A DNA stretch of 52,821 nucleotides from Candidatus Kuenenia stuttgartensis. Its GTDB lineage: Bacteria > Planctomycetota > UBA11346. This document shows, piece by piece, positions 8,223 through 16,262 of the stretch (its first letter is position 1; each line of letters starts with the position of its first letter). A program made the translations under genes and the position numbers. The stretch is from contig CAMCMZ010000017.1 of the NCBI GenBank assembly GCA_945876185.1, positions 1 to 52,821 of the forward strand, written 5' to 3'. The notes under the pieces are model-generated. The model was not told the origin of the DNA. It made no database searches and worked only from the letters and a program-made list of their open reading frames with translations.

Positions 8223-10121
8223 TTACTCGACGGTCACCGATTTAGCCAAGTTGCGCGGCTGGTCGACATCGCAGTCGCGCCGGCGCGCAACGTGGTAGGC
8301 GTAGCGCTGCAAGGGCAGGATCGACAAGAGCGGCTGGAGCATTTCGTCGTCGGCGCGTGCCACCGGGAAGACATGGTCGCAGAGATCCTTGAGCTGTCGG
8401 TCGCCGGCGTGGCCGACCCCGATGATCCGGCCGTGGCGGGCGCGGACCTCCTGCACGTTGCTCAACATCTTTTCGTAGAGTTGGTCGTGTGGGCAGAGGC
8501 AGATCACCGGCAGCTTGGCGGTGACCTGGGCGATCGGCCCGTGCTTGAACTCGCCGGCGGGGTAGCCGCTGGCGTGCACGTAGGCGATCTCCTTGAGTTT
8601 CAACGCGCCTTCGAGCGCGGTCGGGTGTTCGCCACCACGACCGAGGAACACGGTGTCGTTGGCCGCGCTGAACAGGTCGGCGGCCTCGGCCACCGCCGAC
8701 TCGCACCCGGCCAGCGTTTCCGCAACCTGGCCGGGCAGGCGCAGGGCGGCGGCGATCGCCTTGGATTCGGTTTCAGGATCGAGCAGGCCCTTGGCCTTGG
8801 CGACCTGCAAGGCGAACAGCCAGAGCGCGAACAATTGTGCGGTATAGGCCTTGGTGCTGGCGACCCCGATCTCGGGCCCGGCCAGCAGCGGCAGCACGCC
8901 GCCCGATTCGCGCGCGATGGTCGAGGTCACCACATTCACCAGCGCCACCACCGGGATGAATTTCGCCCGCGCCAGGCGCTGGCCGGCGATGGTGTCGGCA
9001 GTTTCGCCCGACTGGCTGATCGACACCACCAGCGTTCCGCCGGCGGCGATCGGATTGCGGTAGCGGTATTCTGACGAGATGTCGACTTCCACATGGACGC
9101 GCGCCAGCGACTCAAGGTAGCGACGGCCGTTGAGCGCCGCGTGCCAGCTCGTGCCGCAGGCCAGGAAAACCAGATGGTTTACGGCACGCAGATCGACACC
9201 GAGATCCGGTTCGACCAGGCGGCCATCGCGTAGCCGGCTGTCGAGCAGGCGGCGCAGCACTTCGGGCTGCTCTGCGATTTCCTTCGCCATGAAGGTGTCG
9301 TGCTTGCCCTTGCTCACCGCCTCGGCGGTGATCTCGATCGGCTTGAAGACCGCCGTGACCGGCGAGCCGGTGAAGGTGGTGATGCGCACCCCGTGCTCGC
9401 CCAGGTCGGCGATCTGGCCGTCCTCCAGCACCAGCATCTCCGTGGCGTGCGGCAGCAGGGCGGGAATGTCAGAGGCGATCAGCAGTTCGCGCTGGTCCGA
9501 CGGCGTGCCGCCATCCGTCACCGAGCGGTCGTTGCGCGCACGCCCGGCCGGGGCGGATCCGGGCGCGCTGCGCCCGCGCCCGACCAGCAGGGGCGAGCCC
9601 TGGCGCACCGCGATGATCCGGCGCGGTTGGTCGGCGAAGACCACGGCGAACGCAAAGCTGCCGCGCAGGCGCGCCACGGTAGCGCGCACCGCCTCCAGCG
9701 GCTTGCCGCGATACACGGAAGCGATCAGGTGCGGGATGACCTCGGTGTCGGTCTCGCTGCGGAATACCGCGCCCTGGGCCTGCAATTCGCGGCGCAGCTC
9801 TTCATGGTTCTCGATGATCCCGTTGTGGACCACTGCGATGCGTTCATCACCCGACAGGTGCGGATGGCAGTTCGCCTCGGTCGGCGGCCCGTGCGTGGCC
9901 CAGCGGGTGTGCGCGATGCCGCACGTTCCCGGCGCCGGCACCGCATCGAGCTTGTCGCTCAGATTCTTGAGTTTCCCCGCCGCCCGGCGCAGGCGGATCT
10001 CGCCTTCATCGACCAGGGCCAGCCCGGCCGAGTCATAGCCGCGGTATTTCAACCGTTCGAGAGCGACGATGAGCACCTGCCCGGCGGGCTTGTGTCCGAT
10101 GTATCCAGCGATTCCGCACAT
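8223..10121 (-). CDS. glmS: Glutamine--fructose-6-phosphate aminotransferase (isomerizing)
   Basis: Makes glucosamine-6-phosphate from fructose-6-phosphate and glutamine, the first step to UDP-GlcNAc for peptidoglycan and LPS. The start is fixed by MCGIAGYIG, where Cys2 is the glutaminase nucleophile; HTRWATHG and NGIIENHEELR follow. Two SIS domains occupy the C-terminal half (CGTSWHAAL, SISQSGETADT, STKAYTAQ), and the protein ends LAKSVTVE as the family does. At 632 residues it is about 25 longer than usual. The excess is one in-frame insertion (window ~9491-9582) between the glutaminase beta-strands ending SPLLVGRG and the conserved LIASDIPALL. The 10-bp gap to the mrp stop suggests co-transcription. 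Confidence 0.95.
   Translation of the reverse strand: MCGIAGYIGHKPAGQVLIVALERLKYRGYDSAGLALVDEGEIRLRRAAGKLKNLSDKLDAVPAPGTCGIAHTRWATHGPPTEANCHPHLSGDERIAVVHNGIIENHEELRRELQAQGAVFRSETDTEVIPHLIASVYRGKPLEAVRATVARLRGSFAFAVVFADQPRRIIAVRQGSPLLVGRGRSAPGSAPAGRARNDRSVTDGGTPSDQRELLIASDIPALLPHATEMLVLEDGQIADLGEHGVRITTFTGSPVTAVFKPIEITAEAVSKGKHDTFMAKEIAEQPEVLRRLLDSRLRDGRLVEPDLGVDLRAVNHLVFLACGTSWHAALNGRRYLESLARVHVEVDISSEYRYRNPIAAGGTLVVSISQSGETADTIAGQRLARAKFIPVVALVNVVTSTIARESGGVLPLLAGPEIGVASTKAYTAQLFALWLFALQVAKAKGLLDPETESKAIAAALRLPGQVAETLAGCESAVAEAADLFSAANDTVFLGRGGEHPTALEGALKLKEIAYVHASGYPAGEFKHGPIAQVTAKLPVICLCPHDQLYEKMLSNVQEVRARHGRIIGVGHAGDRQLKDLCDHVFPVARADDEMLQPLLSILPLQRYAYHVARRRDCDVDQPRNLAKSVTVE
9491..9582 (-). 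repeat. Putative in-frame insertion element inside glmS
   Basis: About 28 extra codons (Gly/Arg/Ser/Ala-rich, containing SVTDGGTPS) interrupt a segment that is contiguous in ordinary GlmS proteins. The DNA is GC-rich with internal inverted repeats, as expected for a small repetitive element that inserted without breaking the frame. No second copy is found in this window, so element status is an inference. Confidence 0.4.
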
Positions 10122-10131
10122 GGTGGGAACC

Positions 10132-11214
10132 TTAGGTCGCTGCGCCGGTGGGGGAAGCCGTCGGCGTTCCGGTCTTCGCCCAGGCCGCCATCGACACCTG
10201 GGCCGCCACCCGCTCGGCCAGGGCGACAAACGCCTGCGCGCTGCGGCTGGCGGGATGCGACAGCACGACCGGGACACCGGCGTCGCCCGCCTCGCGCACC
10301 GCGGGCTCGATCGGGATGCGGCCCAAGAACGGCACCTTGGTCTCGATCGCCTCCTGTTCGGCGCCGCCGTGGCCGAAGATGTCGTCCTCGTGGCCGCACT
10401 TCGGGCAGATGTAGGTGCTCATGTTCTCGACGATGCCGAAGATCGGCACGTTGACCTTCTCGAACATCGCCACGCTGCGGCGCACGTCGGCCAGCGCCAC
10501 CGCCTGCGGCGTCGACACCACCACCGCGCCGGCCATCGGCGCGCCTTGGGCCAGGCTGATCTGTACGTCGCCGGTGCCGGGCGGCAGGTCGATGAACAGG
10601 TAGTCGAGTTCGCCCCATGCGACATCCGACAGAAACTGCCGCAGCGCCCCTTGCAGCATCGGGCCGCGCCAGATCACCGCCTGGCGCGCGCCGATCATGA
10701 AGCCCATCGACATCAGTTTCACCCCATGCGCGAGCGGCGGGATGAGCTTCTTGTCCTCGACCAGCGGCGGTTCGTTGACGCCCATCATGGTCGGCACCGA
10801 AGGCCCGTAGATGTCGGCATCCATCAGGCCGACGCGCGCGCCGGAGCGGGCAAGAGCGCAGGCAAGGTTCGCCGCCACCGTGCTTTTTCCCACGCCGCCC
10901 TTGCCGCTGCCGACTCCGATGAGGTGCCTGACACCAGGCAGGACGTCGCCCTTGTCGAGACCCTTGGGCACCTCGGCGTCCATGGTGACCTCGACCGCCG
11001 CGATGCCGGGCACCGCCGCCACGACGGCGCGACATTGGGCCTCCAACTCCTTTTTCACCGGGCACGCGGCGGTGGTCAGGACCAAGCGGAAACGCGCGGT
11101 GCCGCCATCGACCACCAGATCGCGGATCATCCCCAACGCGACGAGATCGCGGTGAAGGTCAGGATCCTGCACGGTGGCCAGGGCGGCGCGGACGCGGTCG
11201 ACGGTGTCGCTCAT
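10132..11214 (-). CDS. mrp: Mrp/ApbC/NBP35-type Fe-S cluster carrier ATPase
   Basis: A 360-residue P-loop protein that carries and delivers Fe-S clusters. An N-terminal MIP18/DUF59 domain (residues ~1-85, VQDPDLHRDLVALGMI) precedes the ATPase domain with the deviant Walker A GSGKGGVGKST, the switch DADIYGPS, and the DLPPGTGD motif. The cluster-binding CPKC lies in ENMSTYICPKCG. ATG 11214 yields MSDTVDRVRAAL, the usual family start; the longer open frame has no conserved features. It lies just upstream of glmS on the same strand and is divergent from the glycosyltransferase gene 126 bp away. Confidence 0.92.
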   Translation of the reverse strand: MSDTVDRVRAALATVQDPDLHRDLVALGMIRDLVVDGGTARFRLVLTTAACPVKKELEAQCRAVVAAVPGIAAVEVTMDAEVPKGLDKGDVLPGVRHLIGVGSGKGGVGKSTVAANLACALARSGARVGLMDADIYGPSVPTMMGVNEPPLVEDKKLIPPLAHGVKLMSMGFMIGARQAVIWRGPMLQGALRQFLSDVAWGELDYLFIDLPPGTGDVQISLAQGAPMAGAVVVSTPQAVALADVRRSVAMFEKVNVPIFGIVENMSTYICPKCGHEDDIFGHGGAEQEAIETKVPFLGRIPIEPAVREAGDAGVPVVLSHPASRSAQAFVALAERVAAQVSMAAWAKTGTPTASPTGAAT

Positions 11215-11339
11215 GGCGCGGCATGATGGGCCGCACTTGCGGACCGGAAGCCGGGAAGACGGCAGGCTTGCAGCCCGGCAAGGCCCGGCAACGGTTTCGC
11301 GGCTTGCGCCACGCCGCTCACCCCGCAACCTGCCGAACC

Positions 11340-12074
11340 ATGTCAGAAACCACGTCCCGGCCGCTGTTATCGCTGGTCATCCCGGTCAAGAACGAGGAGG
11401 CCAACATCGTGGCGTTGGCGGCCGAGATCGACCGCGCCCTGGCCGGGGTGACCTACGCCTGGGAGGCAGTGTGGATCGATGACGGCTCGACCGACAAGTC
11501 GCTCATCATCATGCGCGGGCTCAAGCCGCCGCACCGCTACCTGAAGCTGGATCGCAACCACGGGCAATCAGCCGCGTTCATGGCGGGATTCCAGGGCGCG
11601 CGTGGCGAATGGGTGGGGACGCTCGATGGCGACGGCCAGAACGATCCGGTCGATCTGGTGCGGCAGCTCGACCACGCGCTGAAAACTGGTGTCGACATGG
11701 TCAACGGCATCCGCGCCAAGCGTCAGGACACCCTGGTGCGCAAATGGTCGAGCCGCCTCGCCAACGGCGTGCGCAACCGGCTAACCGGCCGCACGGTGCA
11801 GGACGTGGGCTGCTCGACCCGGGTCGTGCGGCGCGAATGCCTGCTGCACCTGCCGTTCTTCCACGGCATGCACCGCTTCCTGCCCACCCTGGTCGCGATG
11901 CGCGGCCACCGCCTGGCCGAGATCCCGGTCAACCACCGCCCGCGCGCCGGCGGCAAGTCGAAGTACGGCATCAACAACCGGCTCTGGTCCGGCCTGCGCG
12001 ATCTCTTCGGGGTGCGCTGGCTGATCAGCCGCAACCGGGTGTGGACGGTGGCCGAGGACGGCCCCACGGAATAA
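11340..12074 (+). CDS. GT2-family glycosyltransferase (DPM1-like)
   Basis: A 244-residue GT-A fold enzyme resembling polyprenyl/dolichol-phosphate sugar transferases. Visible are SLVIPVKNEEANI at the start, the nucleotide-sugar motif WIDDGSTDKS, and the DxD-like metal site TLDGDGQND. It ends without the two C-terminal membrane helices seen in some relatives, so it would be cytoplasmic or peripheral. ATG 11340 precedes the conserved core by nine residues. The acceptor is unknown; undecaprenyl phosphate is a common one in this family. Confidence 0.85.
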   Translation: MSETTSRPLLSLVIPVKNEEANIVALAAEIDRALAGVTYAWEAVWIDDGSTDKSLIIMRGLKPPHRYLKLDRNHGQSAAFMAGFQGARGEWVGTLDGDGQNDPVDLVRQLDHALKTGVDMVNGIRAKRQDTLVRKWSSRLANGVRNRLTGRTVQDVGCSTRVVRRECLLHLPFFHGMHRFLPTLVAMRGHRLAEIPVNHRPRAGGKSKYGINNRLWSGLRDLFGVRWLISRNRVWTVAEDGPTE

Positions 12075-12092
12075 CCCGCGTTTTCCTGGGCT

Positions 12093-12566
12093 TCAGTGCC
12101 CAGCGACGAGCGGATTCTCATTCAGGGATGCGGCGGACAAAGTCGCGATCGTAGTCGCCGCGATGACCGTGCTGTAGCGGGCCACCAAGCGATCGTCATC
12201 GGTCAGCAAGGTGGCGGTCGGTCCCAGGCTGTGGACGAAGGCCACCTGCCCCAGGTCGAACAGGGTGCGACCGGTCGGTTGCAGCTCTTGCGCCAACGCG
12301 GAATAGGCCGACCACCATTTGTCGTTCTCATGCAGCAGCCGCGAGCAGGCCATCCGCATCGCGGTGATGGAGGCCCAGGCGAGAGGAAACGCCAGGCCAA
12401 GTCCATTCGCGCTGATCGGCCGGGTGGCGACGGCCAAGGACTCGCGCATGGTCTGGGTAGTCACGGCCAGGGTTTTCCCAGAGGATATGATGCTGCGCGC
12501 CGCCAGATGTGAGGATCGCGAGCGGTCCAAGGCGGCGATGAAGACGGTGCTGTCGAGGACCAGCAT
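12093..12566 (-). CDS. vapC: PIN-domain ribonuclease toxin (VapC-like)
   Basis: A 157-residue PIN-domain protein. Acidic residues expected in the active site are visible: Asp5 in LDSTVF, Glu42 in MRESLAV and the Asp123-125 cluster in LTDDDRL. VapC toxins cut RNA, often initiator tRNA or rRNA, and are held inactive by the cognate antitoxin. The start codon overlaps the antitoxin stop (TGATG), the usual arrangement for such pairs. It is slightly longer than typical VapC (~130-140). Confidence 0.82.
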   Translation of the reverse strand: MLVLDSTVFIAALDRSRSSHLAARSIISSGKTLAVTTQTMRESLAVATRPISANGLGLAFPLAWASITAMRMACSRLLHENDKWWSAYSALAQELQPTGRTLFDLGQVAFVHSLGPTATLLTDDDRLVARYSTVIAATTIATLSAASLNENPLVAGH

Positions 12567-12796
12567 CAGCCGTTGGATTCATCGTACGACTGGTTGATGA
12601 GTTCACGCGTGACCGGTCCGGTCTGCCCGGTCGCCACGGTCGCAACGAGGTCCCAGTCGACGGTCATTTCCGCCTTGGCCTCGCGGGTCAGAATGTCGCG
12701 GACTTCGGCCTCGAGCGATCGGCCATGGCGCTTGGCCCGCGTGCGCAGCGAGGCCCGCACGCTGTCGTCGAGGTTGCGGATGAGCATGGCGGTCAT
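12566..12796 (-). CDS. vapB: Ribbon-helix-helix antitoxin (FitA/VapB-like)
   Basis: A 76-residue protein beginning MTAMLIRNLDDSVRASLRTR, the FitA-type ribbon-helix-helix DNA-binding pattern, with RSLEAEVRDILTREA continuing the fold. The C-terminal part would wrap the toxin. ATG at 12787 (MLIRNLDD) is an alternative start. Antitoxins of this type usually repress their own operon; an inverted repeat (CGGTAAG at 12841-12847, CTTACCG at 12860-12866) lies in the AT-rich stretch upstream and could be the operator. Confidence 0.82.
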   Translation of the reverse strand: MTAMLIRNLDDSVRASLRTRAKRHGRSLEAEVRDILTREAKAEMTVDWDLVATVATGQTGPVTRELINQSYDESNG

Positions 12797-12840
12797 GGCG
12801 ATAGGCTATCATTCTGAATAAATCAGGCAATGTGAAATAA

Positions 12841-12866
12841 CGGTAAGAAAAGATAAGCACTTACCG
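12841..12866. promoter_or_regulatory. Inverted repeat upstream of the toxin-antitoxin pair
   Basis: A 7-bp inverted repeat with a 12-bp AT-rich centre sits between the U32 gene stop and the antitoxin start. It could be an operator bound by the antitoxin or a weak terminator for the U32 gene; nothing in the sequence decides this. Confidence 0.35.
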
Positions 12867-12882
12867 GTTGATATCAGATGAA

Positions 12883-14964
12883 CTACGCCAGTTCGCGTTC
12901 CAGGTTGAAGCGCGATGCCTTCGCATCGGGCAGCGAGCGCCATTCGCCCACTGGGTCGGCCGCAGCACTGAGGTCCATTTCCAGCACGGCGGCGGTGAAG
13001 CGTGGGTCGCGCACGCTGCGCCAGTCGAACGGTTCATCCGGGCGCAGGACGACGACCGGCCCTTCGCGGCGGGTGTGGATGCGGACGGTTTCCTTGGCGT
13101 CCTGCATCTCCCAGCCGGGGGCGTTTTTCCAGGCGCGGGTGGTCATCAGGGCGGGGCGGCCAAAGACCGTGATGGCGAGCGGTACCGGGCAGGCGGCGCA
13201 AAGGTCGGCGAGCATGGTCGCGTCGGCTTCGCCGCAGGCGGTGACCAGGGAGCAGCCCTGCTCGGCCAGCACGCGCGCTGCGAGGGGGTTCAGTACCGCG
13301 ATGCCGGGGCCACCGATGAGCGTGGCGCCGCTATTGCCCCGCGAGGCGAGCACGCCGCGCGGGGCGAGCAGGCCGCGCGCCAGGCCAAGCCCGTCCCAGC
13401 CGTTGATCTCGACGGTCAGGCCGAGCGCAGCAGCGCGGGCGACGACGGCGGTCAGATCTGCGATCTGGCCCTGGTAGATCACCGGCGGCAGCGCGACGAT
13501 CAGGCGATTACCGAGTGCGGCGTGCAGGCGATCGACCTCGGCCGGCAGGTGGATTTCCACGATCACCGGCACGGTCGGGATGTGGCTGGCGAACAACACG
13601 GCGGACTCGGCATCGACGCGGGCTCGGTCGGGTGCCGCAGTCAACGCCGTGCGATTCGCCGGATGCGGTGCGGATGCGGTGAGAGCGGCGCGCGCGGCGT
13701 CCGGGATGGTGACGCGCAGGCGGTCGATGCCGTCGGCGCGGGGCCTGAGCAGCGCGGCGATGCGGTCAGCGAGATCATTGGCGACCCGGCGCGGCACCAG
13801 GAAGGATCCGGTGCGGTCGTCGAGCGCGACCAGGGTCACGTCGTCGGGCAGGATCTCGGCAATGCGTTCGCGCAGGCCGTCAGCGTCGACGGCGCGACCG
13901 GGGTGGGCTTTTGAAGCTGGAATCGTGATTTCTGCGTGGATCGCAGCGCAGGCGACGCGGATGAGCAGGCCACGCGCCGGAGCTTCGATGGTCACGGTCA
14001 GGTTGCGCGGGGGATCCTGATCGTCGCAGGCGGCGAGCGAGGGATCCGCCGCCGAACGGCCCTGGTCGGGATGCACCAGGCCGATGCGCTTGCCGGTGAA
14101 ATACGCATCAGTCATCTCGCGTCCGGTATAGGCGCCCAGGCGTTCGGCTGCCGCCCACAGCGCCTCGGGCGTCTCCTCGCTGGCGCGCGCGCGGCGGAAC
14201 AGGCCGACCGCCTCACCGACCCAGGCGGCGGTCTTGAGGCGGCCTTCGATCTTCAGGCTGGCGACCCCGAGCTGGGCCAGTTCGGGCAGCACGCGCACAG
14301 CGGAGCTGTCCTTCATGTCGAGCGGCCGGCCGGGTTCGCTGCCGCCGCACGACCAATTGACCCGGCAGATCGAGGTGCAGGTGCCACGGTTGCCGCTGCG
14401 GCCGCCGACCCAGCTCGTCAGGCTGCATCGGCCCGAGACGGAAAAGCACAGCGCGCCTTGGGCGAAGACTTCGATCTCAGGCCCGACGGCACAGCAGGGC
14501 GCGATCTCGTCGAGGCTGAGTTCGCGCGCCAGCACCACCCGGCGTGCACCCAGCGCCGCAAGCGCGGCGACACCGCTCGCAGCAGACACGCCGGCCTGGG
14601 TGCTGCCATGGACTTCCAGCTTGGGAAAAGCCGGCATCAGGGCGAACAGGGCGGGATCGGCAATCAGCACCGCATCGACGCCGCTCTGTTCAGCCCAGGC
14701 CAGGGAGCGCGCAGCCCGGCCGAGTTCGCGCCAGCCGAGTTGGATGTTGAGGGTCAGGTGGACGCGGACCTTGGCCGCATGCGCCTGAGCGACCAGCTTC
14801 GGCAGGTCGGCGATGGCAAAGCCGACCGCGCCGCGCCGGGCGTCGAGTTCCCCTAGGCCCAGGTACACCGCATCTGCCCCGGCCGCGATCGCTGCCGCCA
14901 ATTGCTCTGGCCCACCGGCTGGGGCGAGGATTTCGATCGGGCGCGGCGGGGCGGCGATGGTCAT
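12883..14964 (-). CDS. U32-family peptidase-like protein (RNA hydroxylation type)
   Basis: A 693-residue protein with the U32 core in its N-terminal half. The family signature appears as EVFAQGALCFSVSGRCSL followed by GGRSGNRGTC and CR, whose cysteines bind an Fe-S cluster in related enzymes, then SLKIEGRLK. U32 members such as RlhA and TrhP hydroxylate cytidine/uridine in rRNA or tRNA using prephenate; others are called collagenases. Length and domain order are closest to RlhA-type proteins, but I cannot assign the substrate. ATG 14964 gives MTIAAPPRPIEILAPAGG, the normal family start. Confidence 0.85.
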   Translation of the reverse strand: MTIAAPPRPIEILAPAGGPEQLAAAIAAGADAVYLGLGELDARRGAVGFAIADLPKLVAQAHAAKVRVHLTLNIQLGWRELGRAARSLAWAEQSGVDAVLIADPALFALMPAFPKLEVHGSTQAGVSAASGVAALAALGARRVVLARELSLDEIAPCCAVGPEIEVFAQGALCFSVSGRCSLTSWVGGRSGNRGTCTSICRVNWSCGGSEPGRPLDMKDSSAVRVLPELAQLGVASLKIEGRLKTAAWVGEAVGLFRRARASEETPEALWAAAERLGAYTGREMTDAYFTGKRIGLVHPDQGRSAADPSLAACDDQDPPRNLTVTIEAPARGLLIRVACAAIHAEITIPASKAHPGRAVDADGLRERIAEILPDDVTLVALDDRTGSFLVPRRVANDLADRIAALLRPRADGIDRLRVTIPDAARAALTASAPHPANRTALTAAPDRARVDAESAVLFASHIPTVPVIVEIHLPAEVDRLHAALGNRLIVALPPVIYQGQIADLTAVVARAAALGLTVEINGWDGLGLARGLLAPRGVLASRGNSGATLIGGPGIAVLNPLAARVLAEQGCSLVTACGEADATMLADLCAACPVPLAITVFGRPALMTTRAWKNAPGWEMQDAKETVRIHTRREGPVVVLRPDEPFDWRSVRDPRFTAAVLEMDLSAAADPVGEWRSLPDAKASRFNLERELA

Positions 14965-15149
14965 GGGCGGGGAGGATGGGCCGGATGCGGGCCAGGCCAC
15001 CGGCGAATGGCCGGAGTCTCACTTCCTGGAAAGGCGGTTGACCAGCAAGCCAAACGACACCGCGGCCCTGACCATCCACGCGGCATTGGCTCCCGGTTTG
15101 CGTTGTCAGGACGGCGGGGGTAGACTCCCCGCACAGTGAAGGGGGTATC

Positions 15150-15467
15150 GTGGAGGTCCATGTCCTTGCCATCCAGGCCAGGATCCTGATGGCGGTCGGG
15201 CTGGGGTGGATGATCTTCGGCCTGTGGTTGGGCCAGGATCCCTGCACCGTCGCCTGGCGCGCCGCAGCGGGGGCCTGGTTTGCCTGCTGGCTCGGCGGGA
15301 AGCTGATCCGCATCGTGGTGCGCACGCTCGAAGACCGCATCGCCACAGACCTGGCGGAACGGCAACTCGCGGTGGAAAAAGCCGAGGCGGACGCGCGCCG
15401 CAACAACCCCGTCCTGCTCGCGGCCCAGGCCAATCAGCAACGCACGGCTGCAGGTAGGGCCGGCTGA
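15150..15467 (+). CDS. Small membrane protein at the head of the flagellar module
   Basis: A 105-residue protein with two predicted membrane helices (about residues 7-27 and 32-52) and a charged helical tail (residues 58-95). GTG 15150 is preceded by AGGGGG. Its stop overlaps the start of fliA (TGATG), so the two are translationally coupled and it probably serves flagellar assembly or regulation. I do not recognise the family. Confidence 0.7.
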   Translation: MEVHVLAIQARILMAVGLGWMIFGLWLGQDPCTVAWRAAAGAWFACWLGGKLIRIVVRTLEDRIATDLAERQLAVEKAEADARRNNPVLLAAQANQQRTAAGRAG

Positions 15468-16258
15468 TGGAACCGTCGCCCGCCAGTTCGACCGCGATCT
15501 CATCACGCACCGATCGGGTGCGGGCCTACAAGCAAGCCGAGGGCACGCGCACCCCCAACGAGCGCGAGGGCGAGGTGCTGCGCCACCTGCCGCTGGTGCA
15601 GACCGTGGTCGACCGGGTCTGCGCCCACCTGCCGGCCAGCATCGACCGCAATGATCTGTTCCAGGCCGGGGTGATCGGGCTGATCGACGCGTTGAACCGC
15701 TTCGATCCGACCCGCGACAACACGTTTTCGACCTATGCGGTGCTGCGCATCCGGGGTCAGGTGATCGACGAGTTGCGCGCTCGCGACTGGATCCCGCGCG
15801 GGGTGCGCGAACGCGCCCGCGACTACCAGCGCGCGGTGAACGATCTCAGCCAGCGTCTGGGCCGCACGCCCAGCGACCGCGAACTCGCGAAGCACCTGGA
15901 CATCCCCGAGGCGGATCTCGCTGAGCTCGAAACCCAGTCGCACCTGGCGAGCCAGGTCAGCCTCGACGCGCCGGCCGGCGAGGACACCGCGATCGCCTCG
16001 ACCATCCCGCATCGCGGCGAGGACGCCGGCCATCCCGGCCGCTTCATGGAGGCCGACGACCGCAAGCGCGCGCTGGTGCAGGCGCTGGCGCAACTGGGCG
16101 ACCAGGAGCGCATGGTGCTGAAACTCTACTATTTTGAGGAATTGCTGATGAAAGAGATCGCCTCGGTGATGGGCGTGACCGAATCGCGGGTCTGCCAGAT
16201 CCATGCCCGCGCGGTGGCCTCGATGCGGGCCCGCATGGGTGACGTCGATCTTTGGTGA
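15467..16258 (+). CDS. fliA: Flagellar RNA polymerase sigma factor (sigma-28, FliA/WhiG type)
   Basis: A 263-residue sigma-70 group 3 factor. Region 2 is seen as DLFQAGVIGLIDALNRFDPTR and FSTYAVLRIRGQVIDELR followed by DWIPR, which is characteristic of FliA/WhiG. Region 3 (TPSDRELAKHLDI) and region 4 (LKLYYFEELLMKEIASVMGV, then ESRVCQIHARA) follow. It directs late flagellar and chemotaxis promoters and is normally held by the anti-sigma factor FlgM, which is not in this window. It is flanked by coupled genes on both sides. Confidence 0.93.
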   Translation: MEPSPASSTAISSRTDRVRAYKQAEGTRTPNEREGEVLRHLPLVQTVVDRVCAHLPASIDRNDLFQAGVIGLIDALNRFDPTRDNTFSTYAVLRIRGQVIDELRARDWIPRGVRERARDYQRAVNDLSQRLGRTPSDRELAKHLDIPEADLAELETQSHLASQVSLDAPAGEDTAIASTIPHRGEDAGHPGRFMEADDRKRALVQALAQLGDQERMVLKLYYFEELLMKEIASVMGVTESRVCQIHARAVASMRARMGDVDLW

Positions 16259-16262
16259 GGCG

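Noticed and set aside
7410..9074. 554-residue plus-strand frame over pyrophosphatase and glmS
   Set aside because: It runs antisense to two strongly conserved genes and has no recognisable family features.
12086..12103. Hairpin at the end of the glycosyltransferase gene as a terminator
   Set aside because: The stem is only 6 bp, lacks a T tract on either strand and overlaps the vapC stop.
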